Source: Pseudoleptotrichia goodfellowii
GTDB lineage: Bacteria > Fusobacteriota > Fusobacteriia > Fusobacteriales > Leptotrichiaceae
DNA length: 64,000 bases
Assembly (NCBI RefSeq): GCF_007990505.1
Contig: NZ_AP019822.1
Coordinates: forward strand, 1,364,001-1,428,000
Reading direction: 5' to 3'
In this document: piece by piece, positions 42,411-50,941 of the stretch
How positions within the stretch are numbered: the first letter of the stretch is position 1
Layout: the number at the start of each line of letters is the position of its first letter
Translations under genes and position numbers: made by a program
The notes under the pieces: generated by a model
What the model saw: the letters and a program-made list of their open reading frames with translations, nothing else
What the model was told of the DNA's origin: nothing
Databases searched by the model: none

Positions 42411-42617
42411 AAAGATTTTTGAAATAAAAAAACAAGATATAAGAAACCTTGTTCACCAGTCATATAAAATCACTTATATATCAAAATATAAGGATAAATA
42501 AAACTATATACCTGACTCATCTCTTATAAACCGTCTATTAAATAGACTCAATAACAGCTAAAATACTGTATATGATGGAAAGGTGAGAAACAACGTTTCT
42601 ACTTCTAATTTAATTAC
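42411..42617 (-). promoter_or_regulatory. Structured leader of infC-rpmI-rplT (possible L20-type leader)
   Basis: About 220 bases of untranslated RNA separate the promoter from infC. It contains AGAAAC-GTT-GTTTCT, GTCTA-TTTAA-TAGAC and the attenuator hairpin. This arrangement matches the L20-controlled leader of Bacillus infC operons in function and position. Sequence identity to that class has not been tested. Confidence 0.5.
42425..42453 (-). terminator. Leader attenuator upstream of infC
   Basis: On the minus strand AACAAG (plus 42448-42453) pairs with CTTGTT (plus 42431-42436) around an 11-base loop, followed by a T run. It sits about 30 bases before the infC SD and inside the transcript, so it can act as an attenuator. 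Confidence 0.65.
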
Positions 42618-42623
42618 TCAGTT

Positions 42624-42652
42624 ATTTTACTATATTTTTTATTTTTTGTCAA
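42624..42652 (-). promoter_or_regulatory. Promoter of infC-rpmI-rplT
   Basis: TTGACA (plus 42647-42652), 17-base spacer, TAAAAT (plus 42624-42629) on the minus strand. Confidence 0.8.
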
Positions 42653-42665
42653 ATTTTATTTTAAA

Positions 42666-44006
42666 TTAAATTTTCAAAAACAATGTAGCAAATTTAAAAT
42701 AAATAATAAGCGTAACTGCATCGGATATTGTAGTTATTAAAGGTGTTGCCATTACTGCCGGATCCGCTTTAATGAGTTTTGCTCCGAGCGGAAGCAACGC
42801 ACCCACTATTTTTGAAACTATAACTGTAAACACAAGTGTTACAGAAACTGTAAGAGCTATCATCAAATCTATTTTTTCCAACGTAATTAATCTTATAAAA
42901 TTCAAAATTGCCAGAACAATCGAAACCATTATGGAAATCGAAAATTCTTTTTTCAGCACTTTAAAGGCATCTTTGGGAGAAATTTCCCCTAAAGCCAATG
43001 CACGTATTACAACTGTGGAAGATTGAGAACCGACATTTCCTCCTGTGGACATCAGCATCGGAATGAATGCCGTCAGTATAATCGACTGTGCCAATACTTT
43101 TTCATATCCCTGAATTATATTTCCTGATATTGTATCGGAAATCATAAGTACGGCAAGCCAGCCTATTCTCTGTTTTGCCATAGTAAATACATTTGTTTTC
43201 AAATATGTTTCTTCTGCCGGAGCAGTAATCCCTGCCATCTTATGAAAGTCTTCGGTAACTTCCTGTTCAACTACGTCCATTACATCATCTATTGTTATTA
43301 TTCCCAAAAGTCTGTTTTCATGATCTGTAACAGGCATAACTATCAAGTCATATTTTTTAAACATATCCGCTACAGCTTCCTGATCATCGTTAGTCTGAAC
43401 ACTTATAAAGTTACGGTTCATAATATCTTCTATTATCGTATCGTCTTTTTTAGCTATCAGCTCTTTAAGAGAAAGCACACCTTCGAGTTTTCCCTGTTCA
43501 TCGGTTATATAACATGTGTAAATATTTTCTTTATCTTTCCCTGTATTTCTTATTTGCTCAATGGCTTCGAATACTTTCATATTTTTTTCCAAATCCACAT
43601 ACTCTGTAGTCATTATACTTCCTGCAGAATTGTCGGGATATTTCAAAAGCTGATTTATCAAATGTCTATCTTTCGCATCAGTATTTTTCAATATTTTTTT
43701 TACTACATCTGAAGGCATTTCTTCTATAATATCTACTATGTCATCAAAATAAAGTTCATCAAATATATTTTTTGTTTCAATGTCTGTTGCTGCATGAATA
43801 ATCATTTCCTGATGTTCGGAATCCAGATAAGGAAATACATCAGAAGCTTTATCTTTTTTCAAAAGTCTGAAAATCATTATTACAAGCTCTGAAATTTCAA
43901 ATTCATTTATTACTTCGGAAATTTCTACTGTATTTAATTCGTTTAACTGTTTTCTTATTTCAAAGTATTTTTTTTCTTTTATAAGAGTTTCTATTATTTC
44001 TTTCAT
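42666..44006 (-). CDS. mgtE: MgtE-type magnesium transporter, copy 2
   Basis: This Mg2+ channel-like transporter (446 aa) has a helical MgtE N-domain (about 1-125), a pair of CBS domains (about 130-250; NSAGSIMTTEYVDL, IITIDDVMDVVEQE) and about five transmembrane helices (about 280-446). The last helices contain PLGAKLIKADPAVMATPLITTISDAVTL with the conserved Asp of the ion pore. It is strongly similar along its whole length to the next gene upstream (44146-45480), evidence of tandem duplication. The start ATG 44006 has AAGGAGAAT. It lacks the leader ORF of the other copy, and I see no clear terminator between the two. Confidence 0.93.
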   Translation of the reverse strand: MKEIIETLIKEKKYFEIRKQLNELNTVEISEVINEFEISELVIMIFRLLKKDKASDVFPYLDSEHQEMIIHAATDIETKNIFDELYFDDIVDIIEEMPSDVVKKILKNTDAKDRHLINQLLKYPDNSAGSIMTTEYVDLEKNMKVFEAIEQIRNTGKDKENIYTCYITDEQGKLEGVLSLKELIAKKDDTIIEDIMNRNFISVQTNDDQEAVADMFKKYDLIVMPVTDHENRLLGIITIDDVMDVVEQEVTEDFHKMAGITAPAEETYLKTNVFTMAKQRIGWLAVLMISDTISGNIIQGYEKVLAQSIILTAFIPMLMSTGGNVGSQSSTVVIRALALGEISPKDAFKVLKKEFSISIMVSIVLAILNFIRLITLEKIDLMIALTVSVTLVFTVIVSKIVGALLPLGAKLIKADPAVMATPLITTISDAVTLIIYFKFATLFLKI

Positions 44007-44145
44007 TCTTATTCTCCTTTTTGATTTAATTAAGGATTTTTTATTATCTTACATTCACTAATTTTTTCTCAATATTTATTTTCAATTTTTCCGACATTAA
44101 AATTTCAGTCTGTTTTTTGCTACTTTTTTCTTAAAGCAAAGTAGG

Positions 44146-45480
44146 CTAAATCTTCAAAAAAACAGTTGCAAATTTAAAATAAATTGTAAGAGTTAAAGCA
44201 TCCAATATTGTAGTTATTAACGGTCCTGCCATAATAGCCGGATCCATTTTCAAAACTTTTGCTCCTATAGGAAGCAAAGCCCCTATTATTTTGGAAATTA
44301 TAACTACGAATATAAGAGTTACGGAAACAGTCAAAGCAACATTTAAAGGTACCTTTGTCAAAGCTATCAGCCTCAAATAATTTATTGCTGCCAAAACTAT
44401 CGCCACTATAAATGAAATAGAAAACTCCTTTATCAATACTCTGAAAGTATCTTTTACGTCTACTTCTCCCAATGCCAACGCACGAACTACTATAGTTGAA
44501 GACTGTGCACCGGCATTTCCGCCGGTATCCATCAGCATCGGAATAAACGAAGCCAGTATAACTACAGATTGCAGTACATTTTCATACTTTCCGATTATTC
44601 TTCCCGTGAATGTAGCAGAAATCATGAGGACTATAAGCCACATTATTCTCTGTCTTGCCATTGTAAAGGCACTTGTTTTAAGATACGACTCTTCCACAGG
44701 AGAAATCCCTGCCATTTTATGAAAATCTTCTGTAGCTTCTTTATCAATTACGTCCATTACATCATCTATTGTTATTATACCTAAAAGCCTATTTTCAATA
44801 TCTACAACAGGTAACACTATTAAATCGTATTTTTTAATTATTTCTGCTACTTCTTCCTGATCATCATTAGTATGAACACTCACAAAATTACGGTTCATAA
44901 TATCTTCTATAATAACATCATTATCACTTGTAATAATTTCTTTAAGCGAAACTACCCCTTCCAGTTTTCTGTCAGCACTTATTACATAACAGGTATATAT
45001 ATTTTCTTTATCTTCAACAGTATTTCTTATTTCTCTGATTGCATCGGATACTTTCATATCCTTTTTCAAATCCACATATTCTGTGGTCATTATACTTCCT
45101 GCCGAATTATCGGGATATTTCAACAGCTGATTTATCATATGTCTGTCTTTGGTATCGGTATTTTTCAATATTTTTTTTACTACATTTGACGGCATTTCTT
45201 CTATAATATCTACTATATCGTCAAAATACAGTTCATCAAATATATTTTTTGTTTCCACATCGGTCATGGTATTAATTATCATTTCCTGATGTTCCGTATC
45301 CAAATAAGAAAATACATCTGCGGCTCTGTCTTTAGACAATAATCTGAAAATCATTATAAGTTCGGAAGATTCAAATTGATTCAACAATTCCGAAACTTCC
45401 ACCGTATTCAAATCATTCAAATATTTTCTTATTTCAAAATATTTTTTTTCTTTTATAAGGTTTTGAATTGAATTTTCCAT
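44146..45480 (-). CDS. mgtE: MgtE-type magnesium transporter, copy 1
   Basis: This 444 aa paralogue of the adjacent gene has the same plan: N-domain, two CBS domains, five helices. The conserved pore segment is PIGAKVLKMDPAIMAGPLITTILDAL. In family members the cytosolic domains bind Mg2+ and close the channel when internal Mg2+ is high. AAAGGAAAAA precedes ATG 45480. A 41-codon ORF with a perfect SD lies directly upstream within the same transcript (45495-45620), and the promoter is at 45653-45681. No M-box riboswitch fits in this short leader. Confidence 0.93.
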   Translation of the reverse strand: MENSIQNLIKEKKYFEIRKYLNDLNTVEVSELLNQFESSELIMIFRLLSKDRAADVFSYLDTEHQEMIINTMTDVETKNIFDELYFDDIVDIIEEMPSNVVKKILKNTDTKDRHMINQLLKYPDNSAGSIMTTEYVDLKKDMKVSDAIREIRNTVEDKENIYTCYVISADRKLEGVVSLKEIITSDNDVIIEDIMNRNFVSVHTNDDQEEVAEIIKKYDLIVLPVVDIENRLLGIITIDDVMDVIDKEATEDFHKMAGISPVEESYLKTSAFTMARQRIMWLIVLMISATFTGRIIGKYENVLQSVVILASFIPMLMDTGGNAGAQSSTIVVRALALGEVDVKDTFRVLIKEFSISFIVAIVLAAINYLRLIALTKVPLNVALTVSVTLIFVVIISKIIGALLPIGAKVLKMDPAIMAGPLITTILDALTLTIYFKFATVFLKI

Positions 45481-45494
45481 TATTTTTCCTTTCT

Positions 45495-45620
45495 CTACTC
45501 TTCATACAAATTTTTGGATGAAAAGAATAACAATGGCGAAGATATTCCGATCATCCTGTATACATTTATAAAAATATTCTTTCCCATCTTAAATTTACTC
45601 CGACCGGTTTCTTCGTTCAA
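45495..45620 (-). CDS. 41-codon ORF in the leader of mgtE
   Basis: The frame starts with TTG at 45618-45620, preceded by GGAGGTGA at ideal spacing, and stops at 45495, 14 bases before the mgtE ATG. The predicted peptide starts MNEETGRSKFKMGKNIF and includes a hydrophobic stretch (MIGISSPLLFF) near residues 24-34. The promoter places the mRNA start about 26 bases before it. It may be a regulatory leader peptide or a small membrane protein acting with MgtE. I know no family for it, and existence as a protein is inferred from the SD and position. Confidence 0.5.
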   Translation of the reverse strand: MNEETGRSKFKMGKNIFINVYRMIGISSPLLFFSSKNLYEE

Positions 45621-45652
45621 AACACTCACCTCCATAAATTTTTTTCTATAAG

Positions 45653-45681
45653 ATTTTATCAGACAAAACAAGTGTTGTCAA
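45653..45681 (-). promoter_or_regulatory. Promoter of the leader ORF-mgtE transcript
   Basis: TTGACA (plus 45676-45681), 17-base spacer, TAAAAT (plus 45653-45658), minus strand. Transcription would start near 45646. Confidence 0.8.
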
Positions 45682-45776
45682 TGATTTTCTTAGAATTTTC
45701 TTTTGTTTTTTAAGACTTAAGTAAAAATATAATTATATTCTCAGTTGAACTTTTCTATATAACAATTTATATTTTA

Positions 45777-46463
45777 TCAATATATTCTCATATGTACTTT
45801 TAAAATCCCGATTATTTTTAATTGAGAATATTTTTCTTTTGTCAATAAAATCATATTTTCTCTTTCTCCCGGAGATTTTAATACAATAACTTCATCAATA
45901 TATTCGACTTTTTTTATTTCAATTTTTCCGTTACACTCTGTCAAACATATTTTCCCATGTAAATCGCTGTTTCTTGTAATATTTTTTTTCTCGAAAATCA
46001 AAGTATCATTTATATAAAAATCGGGAATATAGTCAATATATTCTGTTTTTACAGCAAAAAGCTCATTATTTGTTTCAATTTTAGGTAAAAATACTGATTC
46101 ATTATTTTCTGAATATCTGAAAAATCCGCTGTTATCAAACTTTCCTAACAGAGAAATCTTTTGAGTTCTCTCGTTTTTACTGACATTTCCGTCATTTTCA
46201 TTTGATTTTTTCAAAGCCGATATTTCTTCCTGAAATTTTTTCGGTAATTTTCTGAATTCTTCATATTCTTTTATTTCAGCTCTATCTTCTTCACTCACAT
46301 CAAATATTTTATAAAATTTTTCCAAAAAATTTTCAGACGGACTTTTTAGATTTTTTATTATATTGTTAATATACTGAGGAGATACCTCTATTATCTTTGC
46401 CAAATCCACCTGAGACATTTTTTTTCTCAAATATTCTTCCAATATTTCTCCGGTTTTTCTCAT
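45777..46463 (-). CDS. XRE-family regulator with S24/LexA-like C-terminal domain lacking the usual Ser
   Basis: This 228 aa DNA-binding protein has an N-terminal helix-turn-helix (about 10-60; KKMSQVDLAKIIEVSPQYINNIIKNLKSPS). Its C-terminal half resembles the S24 peptidase fold of phage CI/LexA regulators: LFAVKTEYIDYIPDFYINDTLIFEK, HGKICLTECNGKIEIKKVEY, and IIGILKVHMRIY. In active members the first segment carries G-D-S-M with the nucleophilic Ser; here that position lacks Ser. The domain is probably a non-cleaving dimerisation or sensing module. It sits between the mgtE leader and the VOC gene; targets are unknown. Confidence 0.75.
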   Translation of the reverse strand: MRKTGEILEEYLRKKMSQVDLAKIIEVSPQYINNIIKNLKSPSENFLEKFYKIFDVSEEDRAEIKEYEEFRKLPKKFQEEISALKKSNENDGNVSKNERTQKISLLGKFDNSGFFRYSENNESVFLPKIETNNELFAVKTEYIDYIPDFYINDTLIFEKKNITRNSDLHGKICLTECNGKIEIKKVEYIDEVIVLKSPGERENMILLTKEKYSQLKIIGILKVHMRIY

Positions 46464-46484
46464 ATCAGCCTCTTTTCATTAAAT

Positions 46485-47297
46485 TTACTCAGACTTGATA
46501 ACCAATTTTATGCCGTTCGGAGTTTCAATTACTGTTTTATCCCCCGAAAATTTTCTACTGAACTTTTCCTTATCCATTGTAATGTAGATTTCCTCAACTC
46601 CTGTAGAATTTTCCTTTTTAGGTATTTTTCTGTTTCCATTCCATTGATTCATTCCGAAGTGATGATGATATCTGTCCACAGACATAAAATAAGCTCTCGG
46701 CAATTCCGATACTACATCAAGTCCCAACTTTTCAATATAAAATTCTTTATCATTTTCAATATTAAACGTTTCCATATGAACATGTCCTATTTTTGTTCCT
46801 TCGGGAATTACAAAATCAGGCATATTATCAGAAATTCTTAACAAATCTTCCGTATCGACTTCTACCGTTCCCATTATAACATAATTACCGTTCCACTTCC
46901 AAGTATTATAATCTCTGTCGGCATAAGCTTCTATTCCGTTCCCTTCGGGATCTGTTAAATATATAGCTTCACTGACATCGTGGTCCCCCACTCCATCAAG
47001 TCTTATCTGCTCTTTTATACAATTTCTCAAAAAATTCCCTAAATCTTCTCTTGTCGGCAATAGATAAGCTATATGATATACATTGGTTTCTTCCTGTGAT
47101 TCTATACTTTCATTTCCATAGGAAATCAGCCTTATGATTTCTTTTGTATCTGTTCCCAAAACTATTTCTTTTTTCTCTCCTTCATTTTTTTCGCTTAAAA
47201 CTTTCATTTTCAATAATTTCAAGTAAAAATCTTTCATTTTTTCTATATTTTTCACTCTTAAAGTTATAAAATCAAAATTAAGTCCGTATTTTTTCAT
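46485..47297 (-). CDS. VOC-family extradiol dioxygenase-like protein (CatE-like)
   Basis: This two-module vicinal-oxygen-chelate protein (270 aa) resembles bacterial catechol-2,3-dioxygenases such as CatE. Each half has the beta-alpha-beta-beta-beta plan. Metal-ligand candidates are VYHIAYLLP in the first half, and GHVHMETFNIEN and the YHHHFGMNQW segment in the second. LTDPEGNGIEAYADR is a common VOC ending motif. The longest frame adds 29 hydrophobic residues from an ATG at 47384, but ATG 47297 has AAAGGAAAA upstream and gives the normal family start. The substrate is unknown; ring cleavage in this probably anaerobic organism is doubtful. Confidence 0.8.
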   Translation of the reverse strand: MKKYGLNFDFITLRVKNIEKMKDFYLKLLKMKVLSEKNEGEKKEIVLGTDTKEIIRLISYGNESIESQEETNVYHIAYLLPTREDLGNFLRNCIKEQIRLDGVGDHDVSEAIYLTDPEGNGIEAYADRDYNTWKWNGNYVIMGTVEVDTEDLLRISDNMPDFVIPEGTKIGHVHMETFNIENDKEFYIEKLGLDVVSELPRAYFMSVDRYHHHFGMNQWNGNRKIPKKENSTGVEEIYITMDKEKFSRKFSGDKTVIETPNGIKLVIKSE

Positions 47298-47389
47298 TTC
47301 TATAATTTTCCTTTCTTTGCATTTTTTAGCTTTCAAAACATTTGTATATAAAAATATAAAGAATAATAACATTTTAATAAACAAAAGTC

Positions 47390-47438
47390 AACAAAAGAAA
47401 AAGAGTGTGTATTTGAAGCATATAAATTCCACACTCTT
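47390..47438 (-). terminator. Terminator after the DUF333 lipoprotein gene
   Basis: On the minus strand AAGAGTGTG (plus 47430-47438) pairs with CACACTCTT (plus 47401-47409), followed by TTTTCTTTTG. Confidence 0.7.
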
Positions 47439-47452
47439 AAAACAACTATTTC

Positions 47453-47791
47453 CTATTCATGATTTTCTCTGTAAAATTGCCATTCATCGACTTCTTTTCC
47501 ATCCTTAAACTTGCAAATTCCGTATTCATTTCCTTGCTCATCTTTTTTCGTAACAGACTCTCCGCCTTGTTCCGTGCAGTAAACAGAAGCCGGATTAGGC
47601 ATTCCTATCATACGATCTCCGTCTTTCTTTGGATGATGTCCTTTTTTCTTATGCCCACCTTTGTGATGTCCTGTCTTTTCTAAATGTACATCCGATATTG
47701 TTTTTTCAGGTCCTGTATTTTTTGATACTTCCGTACATGAAATTACCGTTCCTAAAATCAATAAACATGTCATTATTTTCAATATTTTCAT
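47453..47791 (-). CDS. DUF333-domain lipoprotein with a His/Lys-rich linker
   Basis: This 112 aa exported protein has a lipoprotein signal: MKILKIMTCLLILGTVISC with lipobox GTVISC and Cys19 as lipidation site. A linker rich in His, Lys and Gly (about 40-60; HHKGGHKKKGHHPKKDGD) follows. The DUF333 domain (about 64-108) begins MPNPASVYCTEQGG and ends GICKFKDGKEVDEWQFYRE, with two conserved Cys. DUF333 proteins are sometimes labelled putative haemolysin, without good evidence. The His-rich linker could bind metal ions. It has its own terminator. Confidence 0.85.
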   Translation of the reverse strand: MKILKIMTCLLILGTVISCTEVSKNTGPEKTISDVHLEKTGHHKGGHKKKGHHPKKDGDRMIGMPNPASVYCTEQGGESVTKKDEQGNEYGICKFKDGKEVDEWQFYRENHE

Positions 47792-47873
47792 TCTTTCACC
47801 TCTACATTTTATTTTTCAACTATTCTTATAAGTTTTACTTATTATACAATCAATATCTTTATTTTCACTTATT

Positions 47874-49079
47874 TTATTTGCATAATTTAGAAAAATCTTC
47901 TTTTATCGCATTATATAATCTGTCCAGTGCTTTTTCCAAAACAGCTGAAGGAACAGCCAGATTTATTCTCTCAAATCCGCTTCCTTTTTCTCCGAAAGTA
48001 TATCCTTCGCTGAAAAATAATTTTGCTTTTTCATTCATAAATTTTTTCAGCTCTTCGTTTTTAAGTTCTAAAGCTCTGAAATCAATCCATTGTAAATAAG
48101 TCCCCTCTATTAAAGGAGCTTTCAATTCTATGAATTTTTCTTCAAAAAACTTATTTACTGTTTTCTGATTTCTGTCCACAAGTTCCAAAAACAAAGTCAA
48201 CCATTCTTCACATTGACTGTATGCAATTTCACACGCTCTGTATGGTAACGGAGAAAATACATGTGTTGCAGACTTTTCCTGTGAATTTCTGAATTTTTCT
48301 CTTAATTTTTTATTTTTTATTATAATATTTGATACTCCGACACCTGCCAAATTAAATGTTTTCGTAGGTGCTGTACAAGTTATTGTAATTTCTGCAAGTT
48401 CTTCGGATAAAGTTTGAAAAACAGTATGTTTATGTCCCGGAATTATTATATCAAAGTGAATTTCATCGGAAACTACTATCAAATTATTTTTTAAAGCTAT
48501 TTTTCCTATTTTCTCCAATTCTTCTTTTGTCCAGACTCTTCCTACAGGATTATGAGGGCTGCATAAAATAAGCAATTTATTATTCGGATCTTTGGCAAAT
48601 TCTTCAAATTTTTCAAAATCAATCGTATAATATCCCTCTTTTTCAATAAGTCCGCAATCTATAATTTTTCTGTTATTGAATTTTATTGCATTGTAAAAAG
48701 GATAGTATACAGGAGTAAATATAATTACCCCGTCATTTTCTTCGGTATACGCCTTAACGCAGTCATATATTGCCGAAACTACTCCCGGCGAACAGGAAAT
48801 CCAGTCTTTTTCAATATTAAAATCATGTTTTTTCTTCATCCATTTTATTACTGCATCAAAATAATCTTTATTCGGTCCTGTATATCCGAGTATCTGTTCC
48901 CCTATATATTTTTGCAATCCTTCTGTTATTTCAGTTGCAGGTTTTAACTCCATATCCGCTACCGAAAAAGGAACTATACTGTCTTCAAGGTCAGGATATT
49001 TTTCATACATCTGATCCCATTTATAAGCTCCCTGCCCTTTTCTGCTGATTACTGTTTCAAAGTCATATTTTTTACTCAT
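47874..49079 (-). CDS. PatB/MalY-type PLP C-S lyase (cystathionine beta-lyase family)
   Basis: This 401 aa fold-type I PLP enzyme cleaves C-S bonds of cystathionine or cysteine conjugates in homologues. The PLP lysine is Lys240 in TAPTKTFNLAGV and the pyridine Asp is Asp205 in SDEIHFD. SPHNPVGRVW binds the cofactor and substrate, and the opening FSVADMELKPA is typical of the PatB/MalY group. It starts 18 bases after fhs on the same strand with GGAGGAAAA, so both are likely co-transcribed. Production of hydrogen sulphide or homocysteine is possible. Confidence 0.9.
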   Translation of the reverse strand: MSKKYDFETVISRKGQGAYKWDQMYEKYPDLEDSIVPFSVADMELKPATEITEGLQKYIGEQILGYTGPNKDYFDAVIKWMKKKHDFNIEKDWISCSPGVVSAIYDCVKAYTEENDGVIIFTPVYYPFYNAIKFNNRKIIDCGLIEKEGYYTIDFEKFEEFAKDPNNKLLILCSPHNPVGRVWTKEELEKIGKIALKNNLIVVSDEIHFDIIIPGHKHTVFQTLSEELAEITITCTAPTKTFNLAGVGVSNIIIKNKKLREKFRNSQEKSATHVFSPLPYRACEIAYSQCEEWLTLFLELVDRNQKTVNKFFEEKFIELKAPLIEGTYLQWIDFRALELKNEELKKFMNEKAKLFFSEGYTFGEKGSGFERINLAVPSAVLEKALDRLYNAIKEDFSKLCK

Positions 49080-49097
49080 TTTAATTTTCCTCCTATT

Positions 49098-50768
49098 TTA
49101 AAATAACCCTGTTATTACTCCGTTATCATCTATATCAATCAACTCAGCCGACGGTTTTTTAGGAAGTCCCGGCATATCAATAATTTCTCCTGCCATTGCC
49201 ACTAAAAACCCCGCACCTGCCGACAATCTCACTTCATTTATTGTAACTTCAAATCCTTCAGGTCTTCCAAGTAAATTCGAATTATCCGACAAAGATTTCT
49301 GGGTTTTTGAAATACATATCGGCAGTTTATCGTATCCGTTTTCAGTATATTTTTTTATATTATTCAACGCTTTCGGCATAAATTTCACTCCGTCTGCTCC
49401 GTATATCTCACGACATATTATTTCTATCTTTTCTTTAATCGGCAATTTTTCATCATACAAAGGAGAAAACTTGACTTTCGACTTTTCATTTTTTTCAATA
49501 GCATCCATTACTTTTTCGACAAGCTCTTTTCCACCTTCGCCGCCTTTTTCCCAAATCTCGCAAAGAGCCGCTTCGACACCTTTTTTATTACAGAATTTTG
49601 TTATTTCTTCTATTTCCTCATCAGTATCCGTTACAAATTTATTTATTGCTACAACTAAAGGAACGTTGTATTTTTGCATATTTTCTATATGTTTTTCCAA
49701 GTTTGTCATACCTTTTTTCAATGTTTCAATGCTGTCTTTATTTCCATCCATATTACTTCCGTGATGTTTCAACGCTCTGACAGTAGCCACAAGAACAATA
49801 ACATTAGGCTCAAGATTCGCTTTTCTCGCTTTTATATCAAGAAATTTTTCTGCTCCCAAGTCCGCACCGAATCCTGCTTCGGTTACGACATAATCAGACA
49901 GTTTAAGTGCCGTTTTTGTAGCTAGAACCGAGTTACATCCATGAGCAATATTGGCAAAAGGTCCTCCATGGATAAATACCGGTGTATTTTCCAAAGTTTG
50001 AACAAGATTAGGTTTTATAGCCTCTTTTAAAAGCGATGCTGCTGCTCCCTGTACATTCAGCTGTTTTACTTTCAGTATTTCTCCTTTTCTGTTATATCCG
50101 AATACTATTTCGCCTATTCTGTTTTTCAAGTCAGTAATCGATTCTGCAAGGCAGAATATCGCCATTATTTCCGATGCAACCGTTATCTGAAAAGAGCTTT
50201 CTCTCGGAATACCGTTTATTTTTCCACCCAATCCGATAACAATGTTTCTCAATGCTCTGTCATTCATGTCCAACACACGTTTCCAAGTGATATTGTTTAC
50301 ATCTATATCAAGTTCGTTTCCGTGATTTATATGATTGTCAATGCACGTGGAAATAAGATTATGAGCAGCTGAAATAGCATGCAGATCCCCCGTAAAATGC
50401 AGATTTATCTCTTCCATCGGCACTACTTGAGACATTCCACCCCCTGTAGCTCCGCCTTTCATTCCGAATACAGGCCCCAATGACGGTTCTCTCAATGCCG
50501 CAATGGATTTATATCCGAATTTATTCAATGCCTGTGTCAACCCTACAGTTACCGTAGATTTCCCTTCTCCCGGCGGTGTAGGAGTTATAGCCGTTACAAG
50601 TATCAGTTTACCGTCTTTTTTATCGGCATTTCTTTCCAATACATCCAAATTAACTTTTGCTTTATATTTTCCGTATTGTTCGTAATCATCTTCTGTAAGT
50701 CCTATCTTTTCAGCAATAACATTAATTTTTTCCAACTTTGCTTTCTGAGAAATTTCCAAATCCGTCAT
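49098..50768 (-). CDS. fhs: Formate-tetrahydrofolate ligase
   Basis: This enzyme makes 10-formyl-THF from formate, THF and ATP, feeding purine and fMet synthesis. The P-loop [11 protein letters not shown] spans 63-72, followed by [19 protein letters not shown] and later [17 protein letters not shown], all diagnostic. The protein has 556 aa, the normal length. The start ATG 50768 has AGGAGGAT. An extended -10 promoter lies at 50802-50810. It precedes the PatB/MalY-like gene. Confidence 0.96.
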   Translation of the reverse strand: MTDLEISQKAKLEKINVIAEKIGLTEDDYEQYGKYKAKVNLDVLERNADKKDGKLILVTAITPTPPGEGKSTVTVGLTQALNKFGYKSIAALREPSLGPVFGMKGGATGGGMSQVVPMEEINLHFTGDLHAISAAHNLISTCIDNHINHGNELDIDVNNITWKRVLDMNDRALRNIVIGLGGKINGIPRESSFQITVASEIMAIFCLAESITDLKNRIGEIVFGYNRKGEILKVKQLNVQGAAASLLKEAIKPNLVQTLENTPVFIHGGPFANIAHGCNSVLATKTALKLSDYVVTEAGFGADLGAEKFLDIKARKANLEPNVIVLVATVRALKHHGSNMDGNKDSIETLKKGMTNLEKHIENMQKYNVPLVVAINKFVTDTDEEIEEITKFCNKKGVEAALCEIWEKGGEGGKELVEKVMDAIEKNEKSKVKFSPLYDEKLPIKEKIEIICREIYGADGVKFMPKALNNIKKYTENGYDKLPICISKTQKSLSDNSNLLGRPEGFEVTINEVRLSAGAGFLVAMAGEIIDMPGLPKKPSAELIDIDDNGVITGLF

Positions 50769-50801
50769 TTTATCCTCCTGTTTTTATAAATTTATATTTG
50801 T

Positions 50802-50810
50802 ATTATAGCA
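50802..50810 (-). promoter_or_regulatory. Extended -10 promoter of fhs
   Basis: On the minus strand TGCTATAAT places TATAAT at plus 50802-50807, with TG one base before it. The -35 is weak. Confidence 0.55.
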
Positions 50811-50868
50811 TTTTATAATAACTTTTTGTATTTAATTTTTTCATGTTTAATGACTTTTAAAAATTTAA

Positions 50869-50897
50869 TTGACAAAAATATTTTTTAGTGTTACTAT
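50869..50897 (+). promoter_or_regulatory. Promoter of the PadR-CPBP operon
   Basis: TTGACA (50869-50874), 17-base spacer, TACTAT (50892-50897). The -10 lies inside a perfect palindrome. Confidence 0.8.
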
Positions 50898-50917
50898 TAG
50901 ATATATCTAATAGTAAC
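50890..50917. promoter_or_regulatory. Perfect 28-bp palindrome over the -10 box: probable PadR operator
   Basis: The half site GTTACTATTAGATA (50890-50903) is followed without a gap by its exact reverse complement (50904-50917). It covers the -10 and the transcription start. The first downstream gene encodes a PadR regulator, so autorepression is likely. Confidence 0.75.
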
Positions 50918-50941
50918 ATTTTTAAAAAAGGAGAACGAAAT

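Noticed and set aside
43242-43712. Plus-strand open frame of 156 codons
   Set aside because: It is antisense to mgtE. A similar shadow appears in the paralogue at 44872-45189, as expected from coding bias.
45481-45646. M-box (ykoK) Mg2+ riboswitch before mgtE
   Set aside because: The distance from promoter to the leader ORF is about 26 bases, too short for the roughly 160-nt aptamer.
47298-47384. Signal peptide on the VOC dioxygenase-like protein
   Set aside because: The hydrophobic N-terminal extension precedes a better start (ATG 47297 with AAAGGAAAA), and the family is cytosolic.
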